Assembly: GCA_001447805.1 (NCBI GenBank)
Contig: CP013099.1
Coordinates: 2,489,181-2,553,180 of the forward strand
Direction of reading: 5' to 3'
Length of the DNA: 64,000 nt
From: Candidatus Tenderia electrophaga
Lineage (GTDB): Bacteria; Pseudomonadota; Gammaproteobacteria; Tenderiales; Tenderiaceae
Shown here: in pieces, positions 18,323-27,015 of the stretch
Layout of the letters: each line of letters opens with the position of its first letter
How positions within the stretch are numbered: position 1 is the first letter of the stretch
Notes under the pieces: model-generated
Databases searched by the model: none
What the model was told of the DNA's origin: nothing
What the model saw: the letters and a program-made list of their open reading frames with translations, nothing else
Translations under genes and position numbers: made by a program

Positions 18323-18342
18323 ATTCAAACCATTGCTTGAAT
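18323..18342. promoter_or_regulatory. Operator 1, ATTCAA-N8-TTGAAT
   Basis: Inverted repeat ATTCAA (18323-18328) and TTGAAT (18337-18342) separated by eight bases. Its right arm can serve as the -35 (TTGAAT) of a + strand promoter with TACAGT at 18360-18365 (17-base spacer) reading into the 18409 operon. It is a likely ArsR-rhodanese binding site. Confidence 0.7.
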
Positions 18343-18368
18343 ACAAGGATAGGGTACGCTACAGTATT

Positions 18369-18388
18369 ATTCAAGTAATTATTTGAAT
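18369..18388. promoter_or_regulatory. Operator 2, ATTCAA-N8-TTGAAT
   Basis: A second copy, ATTCAA (18369-18374) and TTGAAT (18383-18388), centred 46 bases from the first. On the - strand its arm TTGAAT followed after 17 bases by TATCCT could be a promoter for the regulator. TTGTAT-17-TATTAT nearer the gene is another candidate. The site overlaps the expected start of the 18409 transcript, fitting repression. Confidence 0.7.
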
Positions 18389-18408
18389 ATTGTATGGAGC
18401 GGCATTAG

Positions 18409-19272
18409 ATGACTTTCCCGGAATTTATTACCCAGCATGAGGTGACCATTCGCCTGAGCTTCTTTTTCGGCGTCTTTGCCCTGATGGCGCTGTGGGAGAT
18501 CGTTGCGCCACGCCGGGTGTTGACCGTCTCCAAGGCGGTGCGTTGGATCAACAACCTGGGGCTGGTCTTCTTCAACAGCATCGTCCTGCGCCTGATCTTC
18601 CCTGCCGCCGCGGTGGGCATGGCCGTCTTTACCGCTGAAAACGGCTGGGGCCTGCTCAACCATTTCCAGATCTCCTTCCCGCTGGCCGTGATGATCTCGG
18701 TGGTGGCCATGGACTTCGTCATCTATTTGCAACACGTGCTGGTGCACGCTGTACCTACCCTGTGGCGGCTGCACCGGGTACACCATGCCGACCTGGATTA
18801 CGACGTCACCACCGGGGCGCGCTTCCATCCCATCGAGATCATCCTATCCATGCTCATCAAATTCGCCACCATCGTGGTGCTTGGCCCGCCGATAGCCGCA
18901 GTGGTGATCTTCGAGGTGGTGCTGAACGCCATGGCCATGTTCAATCACGGTAACGTGCGCCTGCCGCTGGCGCTGGACCGGGTATTGCGGCTCATCGTCG
19001 TCACCCCGGACATGCACCGCGTACATCACTCGGTGGAAGACAACGAAGCCAACAGCAACTTCGGTTTCAATCTTTCCATTTGGGACCGAATCTTCGGGAC
19101 CTATATCGATCAGCCCCGCGACGGCCATGTAGGAATGACCATCGGTATCCATCAATACCGCGCCGCTAAACAGGTGAGCTGGCTGCCAGGCATGCTGGCC
19201 CTGCCCTTCATCGGCAAGATCTCAGGTTATGCCATCAATCGCCGCGAGTGGAGCAAGCCCGATGAACAATAA
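18409..19272 (+). CDS. Fatty acid hydroxylase/sterol desaturase family protein
   Basis: A 287-residue integral membrane di-iron enzyme. Four or five hydrophobic spans surround the histidine clusters LQHVLVH (about residue 108), RLHRVHH (about 120) and MHRVHHSVED with NSNFGFN (about 200-220), as in the fatty acid hydroxylase superfamily. The substrate is probably a membrane lipid and cannot be named. GGAGCGG precedes the ATG. It is first in the rhodanese-regulated operon and overlaps the next gene by 11 bases. Single desaturase genes of this family often neighbour ArsR-rhodanese genes. Confidence 0.82.
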   Translation: MTFPEFITQHEVTIRLSFFFGVFALMALWEIVAPRRVLTVSKAVRWINNLGLVFFNSIVLRLIFPAAAVGMAVFTAENGWGLLNHFQISFPLAVMISVVAMDFVIYLQHVLVHAVPTLWRLHRVHHADLDYDVTTGARFHPIEIILSMLIKFATIVVLGPPIAAVVIFEVVLNAMAMFNHGNVRLPLALDRVLRLIVVTPDMHRVHHSVEDNEANSNFGFNLSIWDRIFGTYIDQPRDGHVGMTIGIHQYRAAKQVSWLPGMLALPFIGKISGYAINRREWSKPDEQ

Positions 19273-20227
19273 GATTGCGCGCATCCTCCTGCTTGCGCTC
19301 GTCATCGCGGGGATCACTCTTGCCGTGATCTACCGCGAGTCCTTCGACACCATGGCACTGGAAGCCTGGGTGAAGGATGCCGGCGCCGCCGGCCCAATCC
19401 TGTTCATGCTTATATACGCCCTGGGTACGGTGTTCTTCCTGCCCGGTTCGGTGCTCACCCTCGCTGGTGGCGCGCTGTTCGGGCCGGTATTGGGCACCTT
19501 CTACAATCTCACCGGTGCCACTATCGGCGCCACGCTCGCCTTTCTGGTGGCGCGTTACTTGGCATCGAACTGGGTGGAACACAAAGCCGGCGGTAGGCTG
19601 AAACAACTCAAGGAAGGCGTCGAGGGCGAAGGTTGGCGTTTTGTGGCCTTCGTGCGCCTGGTGCCGTTGTTCCCCTTCAATCTGCTCAATTACGCCCTGG
19701 GCCTGACGCGCATCAAGCTGCCCCACTACCTCATTGCCAGCTACCTGTGCATGTTGCCCGGCGCCATGGCCTACACGTATCTGGGCTATGCCGGGCGCGA
19801 GGCCGTGGCCGGTGGCAGCGGCGTGATCCAGAAGGGCCTGCTGGCCCTCGCCCTGCTTGCGCTGGTTGCTTTTCTGCCGCGCCTCATCGGCCGTCTGCGG
19901 CAAAAACCGATGTTGAGCATCCCGGAACTCAAACAACGTCTGGATGCGGCTGAGGACCTCCTGGTGCTCGATGTGCGCAGTGCGGAAGACTTTGCAGGCG
20001 AACAGGGTCATATCGCCAGGGCCACCAACATCCCCCTGGAAGCGTTGCCGGATCGACTCGCTGAGCTGGGTGATTACGAAGAACGGCCCATCGTCCTCGT
20101 CTGCCGCACCGACCGCCGTTCCAGCCAGGCGGCGCAACTGCTGGCACGACAGGGTTTCGCCGATGTGCATGTCGCCAGGGGCGGCATGACAACTTGGCTC
20201 AGCAATGGTTTTCCTATCGAACGATAA
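19262..20227 (+). CDS. TVP38/TMEM64 (DedA-like) membrane protein fused to rhodanese
   Basis: A 321-residue two-part protein. Residues 1-215 are a TVP38/TMEM64 (VTT) membrane domain: LPGSVLTLAGGALFGPVLGT and FVRLVPLFPFNLLNYALG are the characteristic re-entrant motifs. Residues about 225-320 are a rhodanese domain with active-site loop LVCRTDRRSSQA, so the catalytic Cys is present. DedA/VTT proteins move lipids or ions across the bilayer, and the fused cytosolic rhodanese suggests a coupling with sulfane sulfur. The start overlaps the desaturase stop. Confidence 0.85.
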   Translation: MNNKIARILLLALVIAGITLAVIYRESFDTMALEAWVKDAGAAGPILFMLIYALGTVFFLPGSVLTLAGGALFGPVLGTFYNLTGATIGATLAFLVARYLASNWVEHKAGGRLKQLKEGVEGEGWRFVAFVRLVPLFPFNLLNYALGLTRIKLPHYLIASYLCMLPGAMAYTYLGYAGREAVAGGSGVIQKGLLALALLALVAFLPRLIGRLRQKPMLSIPELKQRLDAAEDLLVLDVRSAEDFAGEQGHIARATNIPLEALPDRLAELGDYEERPIVLVCRTDRRSSQAAQLLARQGFADVHVARGGMTTWLSNGFPIER

Positions 20228-20239
20228 AGGAGGCCAGCC

Positions 20240-20593
20240 ATGAAGATACTCATCATCCTCAACGACGCGCCGTATGGCAGCGAGCGCAGTTACAACGCCT
20301 TGCGCCTGGCCAAGAGCCTGACCAAGCGCGATCCAGCCGAACTGACCCTGTTCCTGATGGCCGATGCCGTCACCTGCGCCAGGCAAGGACAAAAGCCACC
20401 CTCCGGTTATTACAACATCGAACTGATGCTCAAGGCGGTACTCCGCCACGAGAACAGCCGTGCCTTGCTGTGCGGCACCTGCATGGACGCGCGTGGCCTG
20501 ACGGACGAGGAACTCATCGATGGCGCGCAGCGCAGCGACATGGAGGCGCTATCCACCGCCACCTGCGACGCCGACAAGGTGCTGGTGTTTTAA
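20240..20593 (+). CDS. DsrE/DsrF-like sulfur-relay protein
   Basis: A 117-residue protein of the DsrE/YchN fold: MKILIILNDAPYGSERSYNALRLA at the N-terminus and the Cys motif ALLCGTCMDARGL (about residues 77-87). DsrE-like proteins carry persulfide sulfur on a conserved cysteine. It is cytosolic, with no signal peptide. AAAGGAGG in front of the ATG is the strongest ribosome site of the operon. It fits between a rhodanese fusion and a sulfide:quinone oxidoreductase-like enzyme as a sulfur carrier. Confidence 0.82.
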   Translation: MKILIILNDAPYGSERSYNALRLAKSLTKRDPAELTLFLMADAVTCARQGQKPPSGYYNIELMLKAVLRHENSRALLCGTCMDARGLTDEELIDGAQRSDMEALSTATCDADKVLVF

Positions 20594-20620
20594 CGGACTG
20601 ATGATAAAGGAGACACGGAT

Positions 20621-20799
20621 ATGTTTCACGACATGGGTGACTGGGGTTGGGGCATGGGCTTCGGCTGGATCTTTATGATTCTATTCTGGGCACTGTGGAC
20701 TTCCCCCGATTCAGTAGACGGTTATGATCTTCCACTATTTGCCTGCTCGAAATCAACCGGGAAGAGTATGAACAAAAGAAACACGATCTAAAACAGTGA
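20621..20799 (+). pseudogene. Broken SHOCT-domain membrane protein gene
   Basis: The ATG at 20621 (after GGAG) begins MFHDMGDWGWGMGFGWIFMI, the membrane start of small SHOCT proteins, but this frame runs out at 20791 without the SHOCT tail. The tail is present in another frame: LLEINREEYEQKKHDL ending at the stop at 20797-20799. A frameshift, probably with loss of the middle (the usual second half of the membrane helix), has split the gene. An intact relative is at 37110-37361. A 56-residue product of the first frame could still be made. Confidence 0.65.
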
Positions 20800-20850
20800 T
20801 GACTGAAATGATGTAAACACATTCGGCAGATTTTTTTCAGGAGAAGAAAA

Positions 20851-22011
20851 ATGAACGCCCAAGGTAAAACCATCCTTATTCTCGGCGGCGGCATCGGCGG
20901 TGTAGTCGCCGCTAGCCTGCTACGTAAAAAACTGCCGCGCGAACATCGCGTGGTGCTTATCGAGCGGGAGGCAAACCATGTGTTCGCACCTTCGTTTCTC
21001 TGGCTCATGACTGGTCTGCGCACGCCGGAGAAGATCAGCCGTCCCCTGGCCAAATTGGACAAGCTCGGCATAGAACGCATTCAGGGCGAGATCGAAAACA
21101 TCGATCCTGCGAAAAAAACGGTGACGGTGGGTGGGCAGGAGTTCAAGTGCGATTACCTGGTGCTTGCCCTGGGCGCCGAGCTGGCGCCGGACACCATTCC
21201 CGGTCTGGCCGAGGCGGGTCACAACCTCTACTCACTGAAGGGTGCGGAAGCACTGCGTGAAGCACGTCTCCAATTGCGTGAAGGTCGCTTGGTGGTACTG
21301 GTGAGCGGCGTGCCGTTCAAGTGTCCGGCGGCACCCTACGAGGCCGCCATGCTACTGGAGTACGATTGCCGCAAGCGCAAGGTTCGTGAGCAGTTACGGA
21401 TCGATCTATTTACACCAGAGCCGGGGCCGATGGGTGTCGCCGGCCCGGAGGTCTCTACCCAGGTACGACAAATGGTCGAATCCAAGGGCATCGATTATCA
21501 CCCGGAGCATACCGTCACTCAGGTGAATCCAGAGGCAAAACAGATTCAGTTTACCAACGGCGCAATAGCGGATTTTGATCTATTAGCCTACGTGCCGCCC
21601 CATCGCGCATCGCAGGTTGTTCGTGACGCCGGATTGACCGGCGAATCAGGCTGGGTACCGGTTGATCGCTCGACCTTGGCGACGAAATTCCCCGGCATCT
21701 ACGCCATCGGTGATGTCACCGGCATCATGCTGTCGATGGGCAAACCGCTGCCCAAGGCCGGCGTCTTCGCCCATGGTGAGGCCGAGGTAGTGGCCAATAA
21801 CCTGATCCACGAAATCACCGGTAAAGGAAACCCTAAAGTCTTCAATGGTCATGGTGAGTGTTTTTTGGAGAGCGGCGATGGTAAAGCCGGTTTTGGCAGT
21901 GGTAATTTCTTCGCCGAGCCCGCCCCGCAAGTGAAGCTGCGTCAACCCAGCCGCACCCTGCACCTGGGCAAGGTGGCCTTCGAGAAGTACTGGTTGTTTG
22001 AATGGTTTTAA
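20851..22011 (+). CDS. Sulfide:quinone oxidoreductase-like flavoprotein
   Basis: A 386-residue FAD protein of the SQR/FCSD family: N-terminal GGGIGGVVAASLLRKKLP, an NAD/FAD-like DYLVLALGAEL segment, the Cys motif SGVPFKCPAAPYEAAMLLEYDC (about residue 155), the second FAD motif YAIGDVTGI and a C-terminal amphipathic end (FEKYWLFEWF) for membrane contact. SQR oxidises sulfide to sulfane sulfur and reduces quinone. The canonical third Cys is not clearly placed, so an SQR-related enzyme with a different electron partner is possible. AGGAGAAG precedes the ATG. Confidence 0.8.
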   Translation: MNAQGKTILILGGGIGGVVAASLLRKKLPREHRVVLIEREANHVFAPSFLWLMTGLRTPEKISRPLAKLDKLGIERIQGEIENIDPAKKTVTVGGQEFKCDYLVLALGAELAPDTIPGLAEAGHNLYSLKGAEALREARLQLREGRLVVLVSGVPFKCPAAPYEAAMLLEYDCRKRKVREQLRIDLFTPEPGPMGVAGPEVSTQVRQMVESKGIDYHPEHTVTQVNPEAKQIQFTNGAIADFDLLAYVPPHRASQVVRDAGLTGESGWVPVDRSTLATKFPGIYAIGDVTGIMLSMGKPLPKAGVFAHGEAEVVANNLIHEITGKGNPKVFNGHGECFLESGDGKAGFGSGNFFAEPAPQVKLRQPSRTLHLGKVAFEKYWLFEWF

Positions 22012-22021
22012 GGAAATGATC

Positions 22022-24325
22022 ATGAACCTACGCCGCCTGACTGAATTCTCCCTCGACCGCCCCAGGACGGTGATCGGCCTGACCCTGCTGATCACCGTCT
22101 TGTTCCTGTTGCAGTTTCCCAAGATCACCATCGACACCGATCCGGAGAACATGCTGGAAGCCAACCAGCCCGACCGTGTCCTTTACGACCGTGTCAAAAA
22201 GGAGTTTGGCATCCACGATCTGATCGTGGTGGGCATCGTCGACGACCAGGGTATTTTTCGCACCGAGGCCCTGGAGAGTGTCAAGCGCACCATCAATGCC
22301 ATCGTCAAGATCAAGGGCGTGATCATCGAAGATGTGGTGAGTCTTACCACTACGGACAACGTGAAATCGGCGGGCGGATTGCTGGACATCCATCCGGTAA
22401 TGCGGGAATCACCACGCTCCGAAGAGGCCATTGCCCAAATGCGCCGCGACATCGCCGACAACCCCTTCTTGCACGAAAAGATTGCGTCAGGTGACGGCAG
22501 CGCGCTGGCCCTCTACGTACCGATCCGGGAAAAGGCCTTGAGCTTCCAGATTGCAGGTGAAATCGAAGCGGTGCTGCAACAAGAGCTGCTGCCAGGGCAA
22601 CACTACCATCTGGCCGGACTGCCGGTGGCCGAGGACACCTTCGGCCATGAGATGTTCGTACAAATGGCGGTGGTGGCACCGCTGGCCTTCATGGTGATCC
22701 TGTTGCTGGTGTTCTTGCTATTCCGTCAGGGGCCGTTCCTGCTGCCCATCGGCCTCGACGCCATGTTCGCCGTCATTTGGACTATGGGTTTGTTGATCGG
22801 CAGCGGCTATACAGTACACATCATGAGCTCCATGATTCCGGTCTTTCTCATGCCTATCGCCATCCTCGACGATGTGCATGTGCTGAGCGAGTTCTTCGAC
22901 CGCTATCGGCAAGTGGGCGATAAACGCCGCGCCCTGCTGGAGGCGATGGAACCACTCTACCGTCCCATGCTGCTGACCTCGCTCACCTCGGCGGTGGGCT
23001 TCGCCTCCCTGGCCCTGGCTGCCATCCCCCCGGTGCAGGTCTTTGGCCTGTTCGTCGCTTTTGGCATCATGGCTGCCTGGCTGTTTTCCATGACCATGGT
23101 GCCTGCCATCATCAGCCTGATGAGTGACGAACGTTTAAAGAAGGCCTTGCCGCGTGAACAGGAAGAGCACTCCCGGCTCGACCGCTTGCTGGCACCGATT
23201 CGGCATATAGCCTTTTCCCATCACCGCACTGTGCTCATCATTAGCCTAGTGGTGATCGCCGTGGGTATTGCTGGAGTGACGCGCATCCAGGTCAATGACA
23301 ACCCGGTCAACTGGTTCAAGGAAGGCCATCCCATGCGGGTGGCCGATACGGTGATGAACCGTCTCTTTGGCGGTACCTACATGGCCTATGTTGTGGTGGA
23401 AAGTGATGAACCCGAGGCCATCAAACAGCCGCAGACCGTGGCCTGGATTGACCGTTTGCAGGCCCATCTCGAAGACGATCCCCTGGTGGGTAAGACCTCC
23501 TCGGTGGCTGACATCGTCAAGCGCATCAACTTCGTTCTCCACGATAACGCACCTGAGTGGAACCGCATCCCGGACACCGCCGATGCGGTTGGCCAGTTCC
23601 TGTTTCTGTTCCAGTCCTCCGGTGACCCCAACGACCTGGACAACTTCGTCGACCGCGAGGCGCGCCAGGCCACCGTCTGGGTGCAGATGAAGGGCGGCGA
23701 CAACCAGCAGATGGAGGTCATCGAGAACCATCTGCAAACCTTTACAGCCAGTGACCCACCTCCGACAGGCATCAACGTCAAATGGTCGGGGCTGACCTAT
23801 ATCAACAAGGTCTGGCAGGACCTGATGGTAAGCGGCATGCTCAAAGCCATCCTCGGCAGCTTCGTGGTGGTGTTCGTAGTCATGGTGATCGCCTTCCGCT
23901 CACTGGGTCTGGGATTGCTGGCCATGACGCCGCTGACGGTGGCAATCCTGCTCTCTTATGGCCTGATCGGCTGGTTGGGCAAGGACTACGACATGCCCAT
24001 CGCCGTCTGTTCATCGCTGGCCCTGGGGATGGGCATCGACTTCGCCATCCACTACTTGATGCGCTTTCGCGCCCACTATCGGCAAAGCGGCGACCTGGAA
24101 GAGACACACCGTTACATGTGCGGTGAACCGGGGCGCGCTATTCTGCGCAATGCGATTGTGATCTCCCTCGGTTTCCTGCCGTTGGTGGCTTCCACCCTGT
24201 TGCCCTATGTGACCGTGGGAAGCTTCTTCGCCCTGCTGATGCTGTTCAGCACCCTCGCCACCCTGTTTTTATTGCCGGCGGCTTTACACTTATTGGGTCC
24301 ACGTCTGCTCACCGGAGGTAAGTAA
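22022..24325 (+). CDS. MMPL-type RND transporter
   Basis: A 767-residue RND-superfamily permease of the MMPL/HpnN-like branch with two repeats of one plus five membrane spans (first around residues 20-38 and 225-370, second around 410-430 and 610-760). It has two large periplasmic loops (DTDPENMLEANQPDRVLYDRV, and VNDNPVNWFKEGHP). These transporters usually move lipids or hydrophobic molecules to the outer membrane. The ATG at 22022, behind AAGGAAATG, is chosen over 21998. Its stop overlaps the LolA-like gene (TAATG), so the two are coupled. Confidence 0.88.
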   Translation: MNLRRLTEFSLDRPRTVIGLTLLITVLFLLQFPKITIDTDPENMLEANQPDRVLYDRVKKEFGIHDLIVVGIVDDQGIFRTEALESVKRTINAIVKIKGVIIEDVVSLTTTDNVKSAGGLLDIHPVMRESPRSEEAIAQMRRDIADNPFLHEKIASGDGSALALYVPIREKALSFQIAGEIEAVLQQELLPGQHYHLAGLPVAEDTFGHEMFVQMAVVAPLAFMVILLLVFLLFRQGPFLLPIGLDAMFAVIWTMGLLIGSGYTVHIMSSMIPVFLMPIAILDDVHVLSEFFDRYRQVGDKRRALLEAMEPLYRPMLLTSLTSAVGFASLALAAIPPVQVFGLFVAFGIMAAWLFSMTMVPAIISLMSDERLKKALPREQEEHSRLDRLLAPIRHIAFSHHRTVLIISLVVIAVGIAGVTRIQVNDNPVNWFKEGHPMRVADTVMNRLFGGTYMAYVVVESDEPEAIKQPQTVAWIDRLQAHLEDDPLVGKTSSVADIVKRINFVLHDNAPEWNRIPDTADAVGQFLFLFQSSGDPNDLDNFVDREARQATVWVQMKGGDNQQMEVIENHLQTFTASDPPPTGINVKWSGLTYINKVWQDLMVSGMLKAILGSFVVVFVVMVIAFRSLGLGLLAMTPLTVAILLSYGLIGWLGKDYDMPIAVCSSLALGMGIDFAIHYLMRFRAHYRQSGDLEETHRYMCGEPGRAILRNAIVISLGFLPLVASTLLPYVTVGSFFALLMLFSTLATLFLLPAALHLLGPRLLTGGK

Positions 24326-25113
24326 TGAAACATTTGTTCCTGAACGTCATCCTGCTGCTGTTTTCCAGCTCCGCTTTTTCCCAAACCATGAGTGCTGAGC
24401 AGATCATCGAACAGTCACAACGCGCCTTCTACTACGCCGCCGGGGATATGCAGGCAAAAGTCACCATGCAACTCATCGACGCTGACGGCGGCACGCGCAA
24501 GCGGGTGATGACCATGCTCAGGCGCGACACCGTAGAAGGCGGCGAGCAGAAGTATTTCATCTATTTCCACGAACCGGGGGACGTGCGGCGCATGACCTTC
24601 ATGGTGTGGAAGGACCCGGTGAAGGAGGACCAGCGCTGGATCTTCATCCCCGCCGTCGACCTGGTGCGGCGCATCGCCGCCGATGACAAGCGCTCCAGTT
24701 TCGTCGGTTCGGACTTCACCTACGAGGATGTCTCGGGCCGCGATGTGGCCGACGACAATCACACCCTGTTGCGCGAAGAGACCCTGGACAACAGGGAGGC
24801 CTATGTTATCGAGAGCATTCCCAACGAGGTGGTGGAATACACCAGGCGCATCTCATGGATCGACAAGCAGACCCTGCTGCCGCTGAAAGAGAGCTATTAC
24901 GATGCCCAGGATGAGCTCTACCGGGTCTTCACCGCCGACAAGATCGAAGCAATTAACGGCTGGCCGACAGTGACACAACGCAGCATGAAAAACCTCAAGA
25001 CCGGCCACCGCACCGAGGTGATGTTCGACAGGATCTCCTACGATCTGGGGCTTGATGATAAGGACTTCAGTGAACGACGCATGCGCCGCCCGCCACGGGC
25101 GTGGATAGAGTAG
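24325..25113 (+). CDS. LolA-like outer-membrane lipoprotein-sorting protein
   Basis: A 262-residue periplasmic protein with a signal peptide (cleavage near SAFS-QTMS). The fold pattern is LolA-like: amphipathic strands with MTMLRRDTVEGGEQKYFIYFHEPGDVRRMTFMVW and a WIFIPAVDLVRRI stretch. These proteins shield acyl chains between membranes. Its position between an MMPL transporter and an outer-membrane barrel suggests a lipid export path. It is coupled to the transporter by a one-base overlap. Confidence 0.82.
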   Translation: MKHLFLNVILLLFSSSAFSQTMSAEQIIEQSQRAFYYAAGDMQAKVTMQLIDADGGTRKRVMTMLRRDTVEGGEQKYFIYFHEPGDVRRMTFMVWKDPVKEDQRWIFIPAVDLVRRIAADDKRSSFVGSDFTYEDVSGRDVADDNHTLLREETLDNREAYVIESIPNEVVEYTRRISWIDKQTLLPLKESYYDAQDELYRVFTADKIEAINGWPTVTQRSMKNLKTGHRTEVMFDRISYDLGLDDKDFSERRMRRPPRAWIE

Positions 25114-25117
25114 GACC

Positions 25118-26383
25118 ATGATGGCAGTGTGGGACCACTCAATTTTTGCTCTAGCCATGGTTCTGCTGCTGACAGCATCGCCAGGCCAGGCCGCCGATGT
25201 AGAGACCCACGGCTTCCTGCTGCTCAATTACAGTGGCCGCATGACGGATGACCGACCGGCACAGAGCGACAGCGATTTTTTGCTCGGCGAGGAGCGCTTA
25301 CGCCTGGATGTCTCGGTTTGGGCGGATGAGATAGAGGCATCCGCCCGCTTCAAGGGCGACCTGTTTCACGATTCTGTGGACGATGAAACTGAACTGGATA
25401 TGCGCGAGGCCTATGTCGATTATGCAACGGATAAAGTCGACCTGCGCCTGGGCAGGCAGATCGCCACCTGGGGCGTGGGCGACCTGCTGTTCATCAACGA
25501 TGTCTTTCCCAAGAACTGGGTGTCGTTCTTCTCCGGCCGGCCACTGGAATATCTGAAAATCGGGGTGGATGGCGCGCGGCTCCGTTTTAGCGGTGAAATG
25601 ATCAATGCGGATGTTATACTCATCCCGTTCTTCACTCCCGATACCCTTCCCACCCCGGCACGCTTTTTTCTCTACGACCCACTAGCCCCGGTTACCACTC
25701 GCAGCGAAACCAAGCCTGCCTCGACCTACGATAATAGTGAGTTGGCCCTGCGGCTCTACCGCCGCGCCCGTGACTTCGACGTGGCAGCCTATCTCTACAA
25801 AGGTTTCTGGCGCTCGCCGGGCATGCGGCCTGATGACTTCACCGCACCGACACAGATCGAGCTGTTTTATCCGGAACTGTACGTCTACGGCGCCAGCGCC
25901 CAGGGCAACGCCTTCGGCGGGGTGCTGAGCCTGGAGGTGGGCTATTACGACTCACGAGATGACCGCGACGGCAACGATCCTACTATCGCCAACTCCCAAT
26001 CGCGTTTTCTGATCGGCTATCAGCGCCAGCTCAAACAGGACCTCACTCTCGGCCTGCAGTACTACACGGAGATCATGCGGGACTATGATCAATACAAACA
26101 AACGTTACCAGCTGGCTTTGCCGTGCAGCGCCGTTCCCGCGACACTGTCACCCTGCGATTAGAACAGCTGCTGCGGCATCAGACCCTGCGGCTGAGTCTG
26201 TTCACCTTCTACAGTCCGGCAGATGATGATTATCTGATTCAGCCGAAAATGAGCTATCAATTTTCTGACGAGTTGTCTGCAACACTGGGAGCAAATTTCT
26301 TTGGCGGAAACAAAAAGACCACTTTCCTCGGTCAGTTCGATAAGAACGACAATATCTACCTCTCAGTCCGCTTCGATTTCTGA
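25118..26383 (+). CDS. Outer-membrane beta-barrel protein
   Basis: A 421-residue exported protein: signal peptide (about residues 1-25, ending GQAAD), many alternating strands (LRLGRQIATWGVGDLLFINDV, LSATLGANFFGG) and a terminal Phe in YLSVRFDF, the outer-membrane insertion signal. It resembles the DUF1302-like or alginate-export-like barrels that sit beside MMPL and LolA-like genes. It could be the outer-membrane acceptor for the proposed lipid path. Four bases separate it from the LolA-like gene. Confidence 0.75.
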   Translation: MMAVWDHSIFALAMVLLLTASPGQAADVETHGFLLLNYSGRMTDDRPAQSDSDFLLGEERLRLDVSVWADEIEASARFKGDLFHDSVDDETELDMREAYVDYATDKVDLRLGRQIATWGVGDLLFINDVFPKNWVSFFSGRPLEYLKIGVDGARLRFSGEMINADVILIPFFTPDTLPTPARFFLYDPLAPVTTRSETKPASTYDNSELALRLYRRARDFDVAAYLYKGFWRSPGMRPDDFTAPTQIELFYPELYVYGASAQGNAFGGVLSLEVGYYDSRDDRDGNDPTIANSQSRFLIGYQRQLKQDLTLGLQYYTEIMRDYDQYKQTLPAGFAVQRRSRDTVTLRLEQLLRHQTLRLSLFTFYSPADDDYLIQPKMSYQFSDELSATLGANFFGGNKKTTFLGQFDKNDNIYLSVRFDF

Positions 26384-26394
26384 CAGGAGGAGTG

Positions 26395-27015
26395 ATGGCA
26401 AACTGTTGTGAAGACAAAGCCTGCGAACTCGACGCCTTGGGCAAGCGCCAGCGGCATGTGCTGCAGATTGTGCTGGTGATTAATGCGCTCATGTTTTTTG
26501 TTGAGTCAGGTGCCGGTCTCATTGCCCGTTCGACTGCTCTGCTGGCCGATTCGCTGGATATGCTCGGCGATGCTCTGGTCTATGGATTCAGCCTATGGGT
26601 GATCACTCGGGACCAGCGCTGGCGAGCGATCGCCGCCTTGCTGAAAGGCTTGATTATGGCGGCCTTTGGAATCGTAGTACTCCTGGAGGTACTTGATAAG
26701 CTGTTCGAGCCGGTGCTCCCAATAGCGCCGGTCATCGGCACAGTGGGATTCATAGCGCTCGCCGCTAATAGCGTCTGTTTGGTTCTGCTACTGCGCCACC
26801 GTCATGACGACATCAACATGCGTTCAACCTGGTTATGCTCGCGCAATGACATCATCGCTAACGTTTCAGTATTGGCGGCGGCGGGCGGCGTGGCGGTGTC
26901 AGGGTCGATGTGGCCGGATGTGATTGTCGGTCTGGGTATCGCGCTGCTGTTTCTGCACTCTGCCATCCATGTGCTGAAACAGTCGGTCATAGAACTACAG
27001 GTTCGGCATGATTAG
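26395..27015 (+). CDS. CDF-like cation transporter variant
   Basis: A 206-residue membrane protein with five or six spans. The N-terminus is Cys-rich (MANCCEDKACELD). The second span holds LLADSLDMLGDALVYG, matching the Asp site of cation diffusion facilitators. In the fifth span the usual His-xxx-Asp is replaced by CSRND (Cys instead of His). The short length means the C-terminal cytosolic CDF domain is missing. The Cys substitution could favour a thiophilic metal. AGGAGG precedes the ATG, which is one codon after a possible GTG start at 26392. Confidence 0.75.
   Translation: MANCCEDKACELDALGKRQRHVLQIVLVINALMFFVESGAGLIARSTALLADSLDMLGDALVYGFSLWVITRDQRWRAIAALLKGLIMAAFGIVVLLEVLDKLFEPVLPIAPVIGTVGFIALAANSVCLVLLLRHRHDDINMRSTWLCSRNDIIANVSVLAAAGGVAVSGSMWPDVIVGLGIALLFLHSAIHVLKQSVIELQVRHD

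Noticed and set aside
19235-20449. 404-residue - strand ORF
   Set aside because: Antisense of the TVP38-rhodanese and DsrE-like genes, which are clearly coding.
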